Source: Pedobacter sp. R20-19 (lineage in GTDB: Bacteria; Bacteroidota; Bacteroidia; Sphingobacteriales; Sphingobacteriaceae). From it: a DNA stretch of 64,000 nucleotides. The notes beneath the pieces were generated by a model. It was not told where the DNA came from, searched no databases, and saw only the letters and a list, made by a program, of their open reading frames with translations. Positions within the stretch are counted from its first letter, which is position 1, and each line of letters begins with the position of its first letter. The stretch is taken from contig NZ_JCKI01000004.1 of the NCBI RefSeq assembly GCF_000708265.2, positions 310,001-374,000 on the forward strand, written 5' to 3'. The translations under genes and the position numbers were made by a program. Shown piece after piece: positions 9,592 through 17,903 of the stretch.

Positions 9592-10500
9592 ATGTTTAAT
9601 CAGAAACGTTCAAAATTAGTGAAAAATATACCATTGATGTATCTTAAAACCATTTTAACATTTATTATTTATTTTGTTCTTAATAATGCCATTGATAATC
9701 AAGCAATTGCACAAGAATATAAAATTAAAACAATTGTAATAGATGCCGGCCACGGTGGCAAGGACGGCGCTACACACGGTGTTTATTCAAAAGAAAAAGA
9801 CGTTGCTTTAAGAACAGCCTTAAATTTAGGTCAGGCACTTCAGGATAGTATAAAAGATATTAAGGTGGTATACACCAGACAAACAGATGTTTTTATCCCA
9901 CTTTATGAAAGAATCAATATTGCCAATAATGCAAAAGCAGATCTTTTCATTTCCATTCACTTAAATGATATGCCTGTAAGGGTATCACGTGTAGTAGATT
10001 ATTATAAAAAAGTAAAAGGAAGAAGTGTTCCTGTTTACAGAACAATCGCTGCCAAAAGTACCTCAACAAAAGGCACAGAAACTTTTGTATCCGGAACAGG
10101 GCGTTTAGGTGAGCAGGATGAAGTAATCAAACGTGAAAATGCCGCGATGTTTTTAGAGGATAATTATCAAAAAAACTATGAAGGTTTTATCGCTAATACG
10201 CCTGAAAATGACATTATGCTTTCATTAATGAAGCAAACTAATCGTGACCGGAGTTTGAAGTTTGCATCATTGCTGCAACAGGAATATGTTAGTGCAGGCA
10301 GAATTAATCGTGGTGTACAGGAAAAAAGCTTAGCAGTACTGGCAAGGGCCGCAATGCCAGCCGTTTTAACGGAGATTGGTTTTGTGAGTAATCCAGACGA
10401 AGAAGATTATATGAATTCACCTGAAGGTCAGAAAGAAATTGTAGATGGTATTATTAAAGCAATTAAAAATTATAAACGCATAGCAGAAACATCATTCTAA
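9592..10500 (+). CDS. N-acetylmuramoyl-L-alanine amidase (Amidase_3), copy 1
   Basis: 302 residues: a hydrophobic N-terminal segment (about 15-40, export signal) and then a zinc amidase_3 domain. Zinc and catalytic residues sit in IDAGHGGKD, the Glu of YSKEKD, ISIHLND and LTEIGFVSN. It cleaves the bond between N-acetylmuramic acid and L-alanine in the periplasm during wall splitting and turnover. I prefer ATG 9592 over TTG 9571, because a promoter element lies between them. The next gene is a shorter paralogue 10 bp downstream, followed by an MCE protein. Compared with copy 2 it has an extra stretch of about 25 residues after the IHLND motif. Confidence 0.92.
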   Translation: MFNQKRSKLVKNIPLMYLKTILTFIIYFVLNNAIDNQAIAQEYKIKTIVIDAGHGGKDGATHGVYSKEKDVALRTALNLGQALQDSIKDIKVVYTRQTDVFIPLYERINIANNAKADLFISIHLNDMPVRVSRVVDYYKKVKGRSVPVYRTIAAKSTSTKGTETFVSGTGRLGEQDEVIKRENAAMFLEDNYQKNYEGFIANTPENDIMLSLMKQTNRDRSLKFASLLQQEYVSAGRINRGVQEKSLAVLARAAMPAVLTEIGFVSNPDEEDYMNSPEGQKEIVDGIIKAIKNYKRIAETSF

Positions 10501-10510
10501 CATCCCATAA

Positions 10511-11290
10511 ATGAAGATTAAACTTGCAGTAACATCAGTTTTTATCTTAACACTCTTTTCAGCTCAGATTTTATTTGCCCAAGGATATAAAATTAAAACC
10601 ATTGTCATTGATCCCGGACATGGTGGAAGAAAACCCGGCGCCTCTGGAAGTTATTCAAAAGAAAAAGATATCGCACTTAAAGTTGCTTTGAAACTTGGTG
10701 CTAAACTTCAGGAAGATATGCCTGGAATTAAGGTAATATACACCCGAACAAAGGATATAGATGTTGATCTGTATCGCCGTGCTGAAATTGCCAATAATGC
10801 AAATGCTGATTTATTTATTTCTGTGCATTGTAATTCTATGCCACCTGGAAATAAACATGTAAAAGGTACGGAAACACTGGTTGCTGGTTCTCATCGGTTA
10901 AAAGAACAGGATGCAGCTATTAGAGAAAATGCGGATATTAAATTGGAAAAAAACTATAAAAGTAAATATGATGGTTATGATCCAAATAAACCCGGTACAT
11001 TCATTTTAATGTCGCTATTGAAAAATACTTTTAGAGATAAAAGCATTAAATTTGCAAAACTGATACAAAACAGCTACATCAACCGAGATAACAGAGAAAG
11101 TAGAGGGGTTAAGGAACAAGGAGTTTTAGTTTTACAGCGTTGCGGAATGCCTGCAATATTAACAGAGGTTGGTTTTATTTCCAATAAGGAAGAAGAAAAA
11201 TACATCAATTCCAATAGTGGGCAAAATGAAATTGCCGAATCAATTCTTGCTGCAATAATGAAGTATAAGAAAGATATAGAGATTGATTAG
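10511..11290 (+). CDS. N-acetylmuramoyl-L-alanine amidase (Amidase_3), copy 2
   Basis: 259 residues with a clear signal peptide (about 1-23, ending LFAQG) and the same amidase_3 motifs as its upstream neighbour: IDPGHGGRK, YSKEKD, ISVHCNSM and LTEVGFISN. The pair begins its mature part almost identically (GYKIKTIVID versus EYKIKTIVID), so it arose by tandem duplication. Copy 2 lacks the insert found in copy 1 and is the more typical length. It acts in the periplasm on peptidoglycan. It starts 10 bp after copy 1 and is likely in the same operon. Confidence 0.92.
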   Translation: MKIKLAVTSVFILTLFSAQILFAQGYKIKTIVIDPGHGGRKPGASGSYSKEKDIALKVALKLGAKLQEDMPGIKVIYTRTKDIDVDLYRRAEIANNANADLFISVHCNSMPPGNKHVKGTETLVAGSHRLKEQDAAIRENADIKLEKNYKSKYDGYDPNKPGTFILMSLLKNTFRDKSIKFAKLIQNSYINRDNRESRGVKEQGVLVLQRCGMPAILTEVGFISNKEEEKYINSNSGQNEIAESILAAIMKYKKDIEID

Positions 11291-11379
11291 TTTGGCATTA
11301 TAAGTGGTATTGAATAGTATTTAAAAAATTATAACAAATACCAAACAAAAACGTTGGTGCAAACATTATGTAATTATAA

Positions 11380-11387
11380 TACCTTTG
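11380..11387 (+). promoter_or_regulatory. Candidate promoter -7 element (TACCTTTG) of the MCE gene
   Basis: TACCTTTG fits TAnnTTTG. TTG at 11354-11356 is 23 bp upstream, wider than the usual 19-20. If used, it gives a leader of about 70 bases and lets the MCE gene be transcribed apart from the amidases. Confidence 0.45.
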
Positions 11388-11458
11388 CACTACAAAAATG
11401 ATAGCGCTCATGCAGATTTTGAATTAAAACCATATTTGCAGCCAATAAATAGAAACAC

Positions 11459-12412
11459 ATGAAAATTAAGAACGAAACCAAAGTCGGTATTTTAGCTGCA
11501 TTCGCCATTGCTTTATTAATTATCGGATATAACTTTTTAAAAGGGAATTCCATATTCTCCAGTGAAACTACTTTATTCGCAAGATATACACGTGTTGATG
11601 GTTTAACTGTATCTAAACCGGTTTTAATTAATGGTTATCAAATTGGTCGGGTAGCTAAATTGCAATTAGAACCAGGTGGAACAATTCTAGCGACATTAAG
11701 CATCAATAGCAAATATGACATTCCAGAAAATAGTGTTGCACGCCTGGAAGGTACAGATCTTTTAGGGAGCAAGGCTATTGTAATGTCTCTTGGAAATTCA
11801 AAGAAAATTGCAGAAGATGGCTTTACCTTAAATGCTAACGTAGAAAAAGGTTTAATGGAACAAGTACAGCCTGTTCAAAAGAAAGCAGAATTAATTATCG
11901 GCAAAATGGATTCTATTTTGAGCAGCGTTAATTCTATTTTAAATCCGAATTTTCAGAAAAATGTAGATAAGAGTTTCAATAGTATTGCCGGAACCCTTGC
12001 TTCTTTGGAAACTACATCAAAAAAAGTTGATGGCTTAGTGGGATCTGAAAGTGCCCGTATCGAGGCTATTTTTAAAAATGTTGAAGGCATTACAGCCAAT
12101 CTTAACAACAACAATAAAAAAATTAGTGATATTCTTACCAATATCAATACAGTGACTGATAAGTTTGCAGCAGCAAACTTTAAACAAACTTTAGACAATG
12201 CCAACAATGCTATTGCAGATTTGCAAGGTGTAATTTCAGGAATTAAGGATGGCAAAGGAAGTTTAGGTTTATTATTAAATGATGATAAAATGTATAATAA
12301 CCTAAATAGTGCTTCAAAAAATCTTGATGAGTTAATGATTGATTTAAAAGCCAATCCTAAACGTTACGTGCACTTTTCCGTGTTTGGCGGTGGAAACAAA
12401 AAAGATAAGTAA
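11459..12412 (+). CDS. MCE/MlaD family lipid-transport substrate-binding protein
   Basis: 317 residues. One N-terminal membrane helix (about 9-27, VGILAAFAIALLIIGYNF) precedes an MCE domain (about 38-115: TLFARYTRVDGLTVSKPVLI through GTDLLGSKAIVM). A long helical region with many Asn/Lys repeats follows (about 130-300) and is probably coiled-coil. MlaD-type proteins sit on the periplasmic side of an ABC permease and carry phospholipids between the membranes. No permease or ATPase is in the window. Placement after LptD and two amidases suggests an envelope cluster. It ends with a clear terminator. Confidence 0.9.
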   Translation: MKIKNETKVGILAAFAIALLIIGYNFLKGNSIFSSETTLFARYTRVDGLTVSKPVLINGYQIGRVAKLQLEPGGTILATLSINSKYDIPENSVARLEGTDLLGSKAIVMSLGNSKKIAEDGFTLNANVEKGLMEQVQPVQKKAELIIGKMDSILSSVNSILNPNFQKNVDKSFNSIAGTLASLETTSKKVDGLVGSESARIEAIFKNVEGITANLNNNNKKISDILTNINTVTDKFAAANFKQTLDNANNAIADLQGVISGIKDGKGSLGLLLNDDKMYNNLNSASKNLDELMIDLKANPKRYVHFSVFGGGNKKDK

Positions 12413-12429
12413 TTAACATTATAAATGTT

Positions 12430-12463
12430 AAAGCCTTGTAATTGATATTGCAAGGCTTTTTTT
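12430..12463 (+). terminator. Terminator after the MCE gene
   Basis: Arms AAAGCCTTG (12430-12438) and CAAGGCTTT (12451-12459) form a 9-bp stem with a 12-base loop, followed by a run of T to 12463. The remaining bases up to RNase Z (about 220) show no gene or clear signal. Confidence 0.85.
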
Positions 12464-12686
12464 ATGTTTTAAATTTTCTGTACGAATACTAGTAAATAAA
12501 GGAATGACTTGAAATCATAAACATTTCCTAAAGATTATAAAAAGCATCAACAGAAAATACCTGAGATTGAAAAACTTTGTAATAGAATTTAACTGAGCGG
12601 TAAACGCTGCGCAATGAACTTTCTAGTAAACTAGATTTTACGACCTACCTCTCCTGCTTAGTATTCATTTCATAAAATGTAATAAA

Positions 12687-13595
12687 TTAAAGCTGAAAGG
12701 TTCTGCCTTCTACTGCTAATTCTGTATTCTCAAAAACTGATTGAGTTTCTTCCAAAAGCATTTGAAGTGTTTTGTAGCGAGATGAAAAGTGACCAATGAG
12801 TAATTTATTAACTCCGTTTATTTTAGCAATTTCACCCGCCTGTTTTGCGGTAGTGTGATGTGTTTCATTGGCCCTGTCTAAGAGCTCATGCATGAAGGTA
12901 GCCTCATGATATAAGGTATCGCATCCTTTAATGGTTTCAAAATAGCGTTCATCATACATGGTATCTGAACAATATGCATATGATCTTGGTGGTTCGGGAG
13001 GTGTTGTAAAATCTTCACTTCTAAGAATTTCGCCATTGGCCTGCTCTACATCCTTTCCCTTTTTTAAGGCTGCATAATAGGCCATGGGTATATCTTCAGT
13101 TTTTTCTTTAATTAATTTACGTTGCCTTGGTTTTTGCTGAAAAACAAATCCTGTGGTTGGAATACGGTGATTTAATACAACTGTTTTCACAATCAAATCC
13201 TGGTTTTCAAATATTTGTTTTGATTCATCAGCCTCGATAGGAAAAAACTCAATAGGGTATCTTAAATTGGTATCAGAGTATTTAAACTGAATTTCTAAAA
13301 TCTCTAAAAGTGGCCCAGGTGCAAAAATTTGCATGGGTTTGATTCGTCCATTAAGGTGGAGGCTGGATAGTAAACCAATTAAGCCGAAGTAGTGGTCGCC
13401 ATGCAGATGACTGATAAAAATATGATCAATCCTTGCTGCCTTTAAATTATACTTGGTTAGCTGTTGCTGCGTTCCTTCTCCACAATCAATCAGATAATAT
13501 TTTTCATTACAATTCACAAGCTGCGCAGATGGATTCCTATTAAACACAGGTGTCGCCGAACTACTTCCAAGAATAGTAACTTCAAATTTCATCAT
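12687..13595 (-). CDS. rnz: Ribonuclease Z
   Basis: 302 residues of the metallo-beta-lactamase fold with the zinc box SHLHGDH (His63, His65, Asp67, His68), an N-terminal LGSSSATP start and a C-terminal LIGHFSSRY motif. RNase Z removes the 3' trailer from tRNA precursors in the cytoplasm. The length is typical of the short form. Two adjacent ATG codons (13595 and 13592) could start it. It lies downstream of a STAS gene on the same strand, but a terminator hairpin separates them. Confidence 0.95.
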   Translation of the reverse strand: MMKFEVTILGSSSATPVFNRNPSAQLVNCNEKYYLIDCGEGTQQQLTKYNLKAARIDHIFISHLHGDHYFGLIGLLSSLHLNGRIKPMQIFAPGPLLEILEIQFKYSDTNLRYPIEFFPIEADESKQIFENQDLIVKTVVLNHRIPTTGFVFQQKPRQRKLIKEKTEDIPMAYYAALKKGKDVEQANGEILRSEDFTTPPEPPRSYAYCSDTMYDERYFETIKGCDTLYHEATFMHELLDRANETHHTTAKQAGEIAKINGVNKLLIGHFSSRYKTLQMLLEETQSVFENTELAVEGRTFQL

Positions 13596-13605
13596 GGTAT
13601 GATAT

Positions 13606-13636
13606 AAAAAACCTCGTAGGTTTAGTAACTACGAGG
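13606..13636 (-). terminator. Terminator after the STAS gene
   Basis: On the minus strand, CCTCGTAG and CTACGAGG (13629-13636 and 13612-13619) form an 8-bp stem with a 9-base loop, followed by six T (13611-13606). It lies between the STAS stop and the rnz start. Confidence 0.85.
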
Positions 13637-13662
13637 CTATATTTTAATTAAAAAAAACGTTA

Positions 13663-14040
13663 TTATTTATCGCCTCTGAACTCTTTCTCCAATTCATCCA
13701 TAAAGATGAAATCGGTAGCCTCTTCTATTGTATTAACAAACGTTACAGATTGAAATATGTTTGACAATTCGATAATAGGTTCAAGCTGATCATTAATACC
13801 GGTTACAATAAATAATCCACCAGCAGATTTACAAAGCCTGTAACCAACCAAAAGGCAGCTGAGATCCTGTGCATCATTACATTCTTTTACATCACTTAAA
13901 TCAACAATAATATTTTTAAACCCTTCTGCGTTAAGTAAATACAATTCAGATTTAATACCTGGAGCATTATCATTGGTAAACTTAGGTTCTTCTAATTTTA
14001 AGGTGACGTATTTATCGTGTTTATCTACTGAAAATTTCAT
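13663..14040 (-). CDS. STAS-domain protein lacking the usual phospho-serine
   Basis: 125 residues with the STAS fold of anti-sigma factor antagonists (NIIVDLSDVKECNDAQDLSCLLVGY at about 43-67 marks the core). In SpoIIAA-like proteins the loop reads DSSGL and the serine is phosphorylated; here the same place reads DAQDL, so the phospho-acceptor appears to be absent. A structural or constitutively binding role is therefore possible. It lies between purC and rnz on the same strand and ends at a terminator. No cognate kinase or phosphatase is nearby. The STAS call is firm; the function is unknown. Confidence 0.8.
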   Translation of the reverse strand: MKFSVDKHDKYVTLKLEEPKFTNDNAPGIKSELYLLNAEGFKNIIVDLSDVKECNDAQDLSCLLVGYRLCKSAGGLFIVTGINDQLEPIIELSNIFQSVTFVNTIEEATDFIFMDELEKEFRGDK

Positions 14041-14080
14041 TTTTATTCTGTTTTACTAATGTATAAAATTCATTCGAATT

Positions 14081-15025
14081 CTAAAGTGTTTGCAATGCGT
14101 TTGAAACATTAGCTTCAATACGTGCTGAAATGGCATCGGCTTCAGCTTTTATAAAAGCTTCACCAACAATCTGTTCATAAAGTTCAATATAACGTTCGGA
14201 TATGGAACTTACAATTTCTGGAGTCATTTCCGGTACCACCTGGCCTTCTTTACCTTGAAAACCATTTTCAATTAACCACTTTCTTACAAATTCTTTAGAA
14301 AGTTGCTTCTGAGGTTCTTCAGTTTTTTGGCGCTCCTCGTAACCTTCTGCATAAAAATAGCGTGAAGAATCTGGCGTATGAATTTCATCTATTAGGTAAA
14401 TTACTCCATCAGCCTTTCCAAATTCATACTTCGTATCCACTAAAATTAATCCGCTTTTTGCTGCAATTTCAGTCCCTCGCTGGTATAAATCAAAAGTATA
14501 TTTTTCCAATTGTTCATAATCAGAGATGGAAACAATTCCTTTGGCTAAAATATCTTCCTTCGAAATATCCTCATCATGACCAACCGATGCTTTCGTGGTA
14601 GGCGTGATAATGGGTTGTGGCAATTTGTCGTTTTCTTTTAAACCATCTGGCAATGATACGCCACAAACTGAACGTTTCCCGGCACTATATTCCCGCCAGG
14701 CATGTCCGGCTAAATAACCTCTAATTACCATTTCAACTTTAAAAGGTTCGCAAATACAACCAATGGTAACCATCGGATCCGGAACATCTAAAACCCAGTT
14801 TGGAACAATGTCCTGCGTAGCAGATAAAAATTTAGCAGCGATTTGATTCAAAACCTGCCCCTTAAAAGGAATGGCTTCAGGTAGTACAACATCGAAGGCA
14901 GAGATGCGATCTGATACCACCATAACCATTAATTTATCGGCTATGGTATATACATCACGTACTTTACCTTTGTAAAAATTACTCTGATTTGGGAAATTAA
15001 AGTGGGTTTCTTTTAGTGCTTTCAT
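14081..15025 (-). CDS. purC: Phosphoribosylaminoimidazole-succinocarboxamide synthase
   Basis: 314 residues from the ATG at 15025 ([10 protein letters not shown]). The longer frame from 15085 reads into repeat sequence and is rejected. SAICAR synthetase signatures are YKGKVRDVY near the N-terminus, [15 protein letters not shown], and [17 protein letters not shown]. The enzyme joins aspartate to CAIR with ATP in purine synthesis (cytoplasm). The length is the longer form seen in Bacteroidota and yeast rather than the 240-residue form of many bacteria. It follows phoH on the same strand across a 71-bp palindrome of heptad repeats. Confidence 0.96.
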   Translation of the reverse strand: MKALKETHFNFPNQSNFYKGKVRDVYTIADKLMVMVVSDRISAFDVVLPEAIPFKGQVLNQIAAKFLSATQDIVPNWVLDVPDPMVTIGCICEPFKVEMVIRGYLAGHAWREYSAGKRSVCGVSLPDGLKENDKLPQPIITPTTKASVGHDEDISKEDILAKGIVSISDYEQLEKYTFDLYQRGTEIAAKSGLILVDTKYEFGKADGVIYLIDEIHTPDSSRYFYAEGYEERQKTEEPQKQLSKEFVRKWLIENGFQGKEGQVVPEMTPEIVSSISERYIELYEQIVGEAFIKAEADAISARIEANVSNALQTL

Positions 15026-15047
15026 GAGGGGATAAAAATAGGGAAAA

Positions 15048-15129
15048 AGTCCGAAAGTCCGAAAGTCTTTAGTCCATAGTCCCAAGTTGTTTTTGACTTA
15101 AGACTACAGACTCCCGACTTTGGACTCAG
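15048..15129. repeat. Heptad GACTNNN repeats forming a 71-bp inverted repeat
   Basis: GACT recurs exactly every 7 bases at 15095, 15102, 15109, 15116 and 15123; AGTC recurs at 15048, 15056, 15064, 15071 and 15078. The two halves (about 15056-15089 and 15095-15126) are imperfect reverse complements, so the RNA could fold into one long hairpin. It lies between the phoH stop and the purC start. Confidence 0.85.
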
Positions 15130-16089
15130 CTATTGAATATCGCCGTAGGCTTTCAGAATATCTTTCACCAATTTATGGCGAACCACATCTTCACCGCTTA
15201 AATAAATAATATCTATGCCCTTTATATCTTCCAAAATGCGTAAGCCGTTAAACAAGCCTGACATCTGTTTTTTAGGTAAATCGATCTGGGTAACATCACC
15301 GGTAACAATAAATTTCGCGGTTGGGCCCATACGCGTCAGAAACATCTTTAATTGCATATCGGTTGCATTCTGTGCCTCATCTAAAATTACAAAGCAATTA
15401 TCTAAGGTACGGCCACGCATAAATGCTAAAGGTGCGATTTCAATCGTGCGGTTTTCGATGTAGAATTTCAATTTCTCAGCAGGAATCATATCATCCAATG
15501 CATCGTAAAGCGGACGTAAATACGGGTCAATTTTTTCTTTTAAATCTCCCGGCAAGAAGCCCAGGTTCTCCCCTGCCTCAACCGCCGGACGGGTTAATAT
15601 TATGCGTTTAATCTCTTTGTTTTTTAATGCCCTAACGGCTAAGGCCACCGCAGTATATGTCTTTCCGGTTCCGGCTGGGCCAATTGCAAAAAGAATATCA
15701 TTTTTAGCAATGCTACTCACCATTCTGCGTTGGTTTGCAGTCCTTGCTTTCACCAAAAGCCCATTGTTACCAAATACAATTACCTCACCGCCTCCACCTG
15801 TAGGCTGTTCAACATCTTTTTTTGCAACATTATTTGCTTTGGCACCTAATATAGATTCTACATCATTATTAGTTAACGAGCTATATTTTTCCAGGTGCGC
15901 CACCAGCTGATTAAATTTTTCTTCAAAAGCCTTAAGTTCCTGTTCATCACCGAGAACCTTAATCTCACTTCCTCTCGCTACCAGCTTTAACTTAGCGAAA
16001 GCACCTTTAATCATTTCGTAATTCTCATTATTTGCTCCCCAAAAGTGAGCAGGATTTACGCTATCCAGAGTTAATTTTAATTCGTTCAA
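15130..16089 (-). CDS. phoH: PhoH family ATPase
   Basis: 319 residues. The P-loop GPAGTGKT is at 137-144 and the Walker B box is ILDEAQN. An N-terminal region (about 1-95) resembles the RNA-binding-like front part of YbeZ/PhoH proteins. PhoH ATPases are linked to RNA processing, often together with the endoribonuclease YbeY. The codon at 16089 is TTG, and no in-frame ATG nearby fits the family better. The last residues end just before a heptad-repeat palindrome and then purC on the same strand. The biochemical substrate is unresolved. Confidence 0.92.
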   Translation of the reverse strand: MNELKLTLDSVNPAHFWGANNENYEMIKGAFAKLKLVARGSEIKVLGDEQELKAFEEKFNQLVAHLEKYSSLTNNDVESILGAKANNVAKKDVEQPTGGGGEVIVFGNNGLLVKARTANQRRMVSSIAKNDILFAIGPAGTGKTYTAVALAVRALKNKEIKRIILTRPAVEAGENLGFLPGDLKEKIDPYLRPLYDALDDMIPAEKLKFYIENRTIEIAPLAFMRGRTLDNCFVILDEAQNATDMQLKMFLTRMGPTAKFIVTGDVTQIDLPKKQMSGLFNGLRILEDIKGIDIIYLSGEDVVRHKLVKDILKAYGDIQ

Positions 16090-16192
16090 ACTGTAGTATT
16101 TTAAAAAGTTATCGGGGTATATTAATTAAAATTTGAATATTTGCAGACGCTTAGGCCTGTACACAAGAATAAGCAATAATAATGAATTTTTA

Positions 16193-16972
16193 ATGGGGAT
16201 AATTACTTTAACAACAGATTTAGGTTCGAAAGATTTTTACCAGAGTGCCCTTAAAGGTAGCCTGCTAAGTCTTATGCCTAATGTTAATTTGGTTGATATC
16301 ACCCATGAAGTTCCTTCATTTAATATTTCCTATGCTGCATTCGTATTAAAGAATGCCTATCCTTACTTTCCAAAGAATACGGTCCACTTAATTGGGATAG
16401 ATTCTGTATATAGTGAAAGTACCAAATACATTGCCATCAAACATCGTGATCACTTTTTTGTGGGTGCAGATAATGGCATATTTTCTCTACTTTTTGATGA
16501 TGTTCCAGAAGATGTAGTTGAACTCAATATCATGCAGGATTTAAAATATCTTCACTTTCCATTGGTAGATATTTTTGTGAAAGCTGCTACACATCTGGCC
16601 AAGGGTGGCCGATTAAAAGACATTGGTTTACCTGTAGCTCAAATTGAACAAAAAATGCTTTTACACCCTGTAATTGAGCGTGATATCATTAGAGGAAGTG
16701 TGGTTTATATCGATACCTTTTGTAACGTAATTACCAACATTACTAAAGATCTTTTTACAAGGATTCAGAAAAATCGAGATTTCACTTTATATTTCCGAAA
16801 GAGTGAAACCATTACACAATTGAGCTGGCATTATAATGAAGTACAGGAAGGTGAAAAACTTTGCTTATTTGGTATAAGTAATCACCTCGAAATTGCAATT
16901 AATAAAGGTAAGGCCAGTGGATTATTGGGTTTGCACCTTGGTGATATTGTTAGAGTGGAGTTTCATTCTTAA
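16193..16972 (+). CDS. SAM hydroxide adenosyltransferase family protein (DUF62)
   Basis: 259 residues from ATG 16193 (MGIITLTTDLG). The longer start at 16133 adds 20 residues without family support. The N-terminal domain holds TLTTDLGSKDFY and LVDITHEV, and the C-terminal barrel begins near residue 165. The family hydrolyses S-adenosylmethionine to adenosine and methionine using water; fluorinase and chlorinase are relatives. The halogenase-specific insertion cannot be judged without alignment, so hydrolase is the default. It is divergent from phoH. The 3' end runs into an AAAGNNN heptad array. Confidence 0.85.
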   Translation: MGIITLTTDLGSKDFYQSALKGSLLSLMPNVNLVDITHEVPSFNISYAAFVLKNAYPYFPKNTVHLIGIDSVYSESTKYIAIKHRDHFFVGADNGIFSLLFDDVPEDVVELNIMQDLKYLHFPLVDIFVKAATHLAKGGRLKDIGLPVAQIEQKMLLHPVIERDIIRGSVVYIDTFCNVITNITKDLFTRIQKNRDFTLYFRKSETITQLSWHYNEVQEGEKLCLFGISNHLEIAINKGKASGLLGLHLGDIVRVEFHS

Positions 16973-16980
16973 GTGAGCTG

Positions 16981-17057
16981 AAAGCTAAAAGACTAAAGCT
17001 AAAAGACCAAAGCTGAAAGATTAAAGCAGAAAGATTAAAGCAGAAAGACTAAAGCTT
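16981..17057. repeat. Eleven heptads AAAGNNN
   Basis: Starting at 16981, the tetramer AAAG returns every 7 bases with a variable triplet after it (CTA, ACT, CTA, ACC, CTG, ATT, CAG, ATT, CAG, ACT, CTT). At a higher level this makes a 14-bp period with five near-identical copies. It starts eight bases after the stop of the DUF62 gene. Confidence 0.9.
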
Positions 17058-17206
17058 AAATAGCGAAACCAGAAGGCAAAATGCCAAATGAGTCACATTC
17101 TCCTCTACTAAGGTTATTATCCATTGTGCTAACTATTAAACTAGTGGCAAATGAACTAATGAACTTTCCTCCTCAAACAACTCTACTCTTTTCACGTTTA
17201 TTATAC

Positions 17207-17722
17207 ATGAAAAAATACATCTATCTCCTCTTATTGTTATTTCTTCAAATTCAAGCCAAAGCTCAGCAAGATACTTCAACTTACGCAGCTCAACGTGTAA
17301 AGGTAAATGCTTTACTGGCAGAGCGAAGTGAAAAATTTGGTCAGTACGATGAAAGCCTGAATCAACGAACCGGCATATTTGGTTGGCAAACTAAAAAAGA
17401 TATTAAAAATTCTAATGAAATTCTGCGTGAGGTGGTATTAACGGATAACAACATTTTTAAAGAATTGAAAATATTAATGGAATATAAAGATCTACAGAAT
17501 CAGCAAAAAGTTGCTGTTGCCGATCATTCACAGGAAAGGATTGAGGGCTATATGAAAACCATTAAAAAGCTACAAGATCAGAATGAAATACTTCAAAAAG
17601 AATCTAATAAAAATAGTGACGGGATATCTACTTACATCATTATTTTGCTGATTCTAACTCTGGTAGCAGTGTTTTATTTCTACAATAAGAAGATTCAAAA
17701 ATATGAAAAAGGGAATATTTAA
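17207..17722 (+). CDS. Exported coiled-coil protein of unknown function
   Basis: 171 residues from ATG 17207, preferred because it starts a clean signal peptide (KKYIYLLLLLFLQIQAKAQ). The frame is open further upstream to 17081 but without protein-like character. After the signal, a polar helical region (about 25-140) is rich in Glu, Lys and Gln and likely coiled-coil. A C-terminal membrane helix follows (about 146-162, YIIILLILTLVAVFYFY) with a basic tail. Topology would be periplasmic with the tail in the cytoplasm. It overlaps the next small gene by 20 bp. I recognise no family. Confidence 0.7.
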   Translation: MKKYIYLLLLLFLQIQAKAQQDTSTYAAQRVKVNALLAERSEKFGQYDESLNQRTGIFGWQTKKDIKNSNEILREVVLTDNNIFKELKILMEYKDLQNQQKVAVADHSQERIEGYMKTIKKLQDQNEILQKESNKNSDGISTYIIILLILTLVAVFYFYNKKIQKYEKGNI

Positions 17723-17849
17723 AGCTTTAGTAAAAATAAACAAGTTGGTTTTACCAAGTTTATATAAGAAAGATCCAAATAAGCTTAGCACTTTTCAGAA
17801 AGCGATATTAGGTTATCGGTATTGGGTATTAACTAAAGCTTTGGATTAA
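17703..17849 (+). CDS. 48-residue conserved-looking basic protein
   Basis: A short frame from ATG 17703 to TAA 17847-17849, overlapping the end of the previous gene in another frame. The protein begins MKKGIFKALVKINKLVLP and ends YRYWVLTKALD; it is basic, with no signal or membrane segment. It resembles a family of roughly 50-residue Bacteroidota proteins often labelled, probably wrongly, as SsrA-binding protein (pattern: MKK-IFK-LVKINK-LLPS, then GW/Y-R-Y-TK-LD). It is too short to be SmpB. The overlap suggests translational coupling. The coding call rests on that remembered resemblance and the overlap. Confidence 0.6.
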   Translation: MKKGIFKALVKINKLVLPSLYKKDPNKLSTFQKAILGYRYWVLTKALD

Positions 17850-17853
17850 TGAA

Positions 17854-17892
17854 ATAAAAAAGCGTTACTAGCTTTTAAAAAGTTAGTAACGC
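17854..17892 (-). terminator. Terminator after serA
   Basis: AGCGTTACTA (17861-17870) pairs with TAGTAACGCT (17883-17892). Read on the minus strand, the hairpin is followed by seven T (17860-17854). It terminates serA; the plus strand has no T-run after it. Confidence 0.85.
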
Positions 17893-17903
17893 TAAAATTC
17901 AAT

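Noticed and set aside
11953-12354. Minus-strand frame of 133 codons inside the MCE gene
   Set aside because: It is the antisense of the Asn/Lys-rich helix, giving a Leu-rich low-complexity product.
15602-15910. Plus-strand frame of 102 codons inside phoH
   Set aside because: It is antisense to the conserved P-loop region of phoH and has no start context of its own.
16981-17057. CRISPR array
   Set aside because: The unit is 7 or 14 bp without unique spacers and there are no cas genes.
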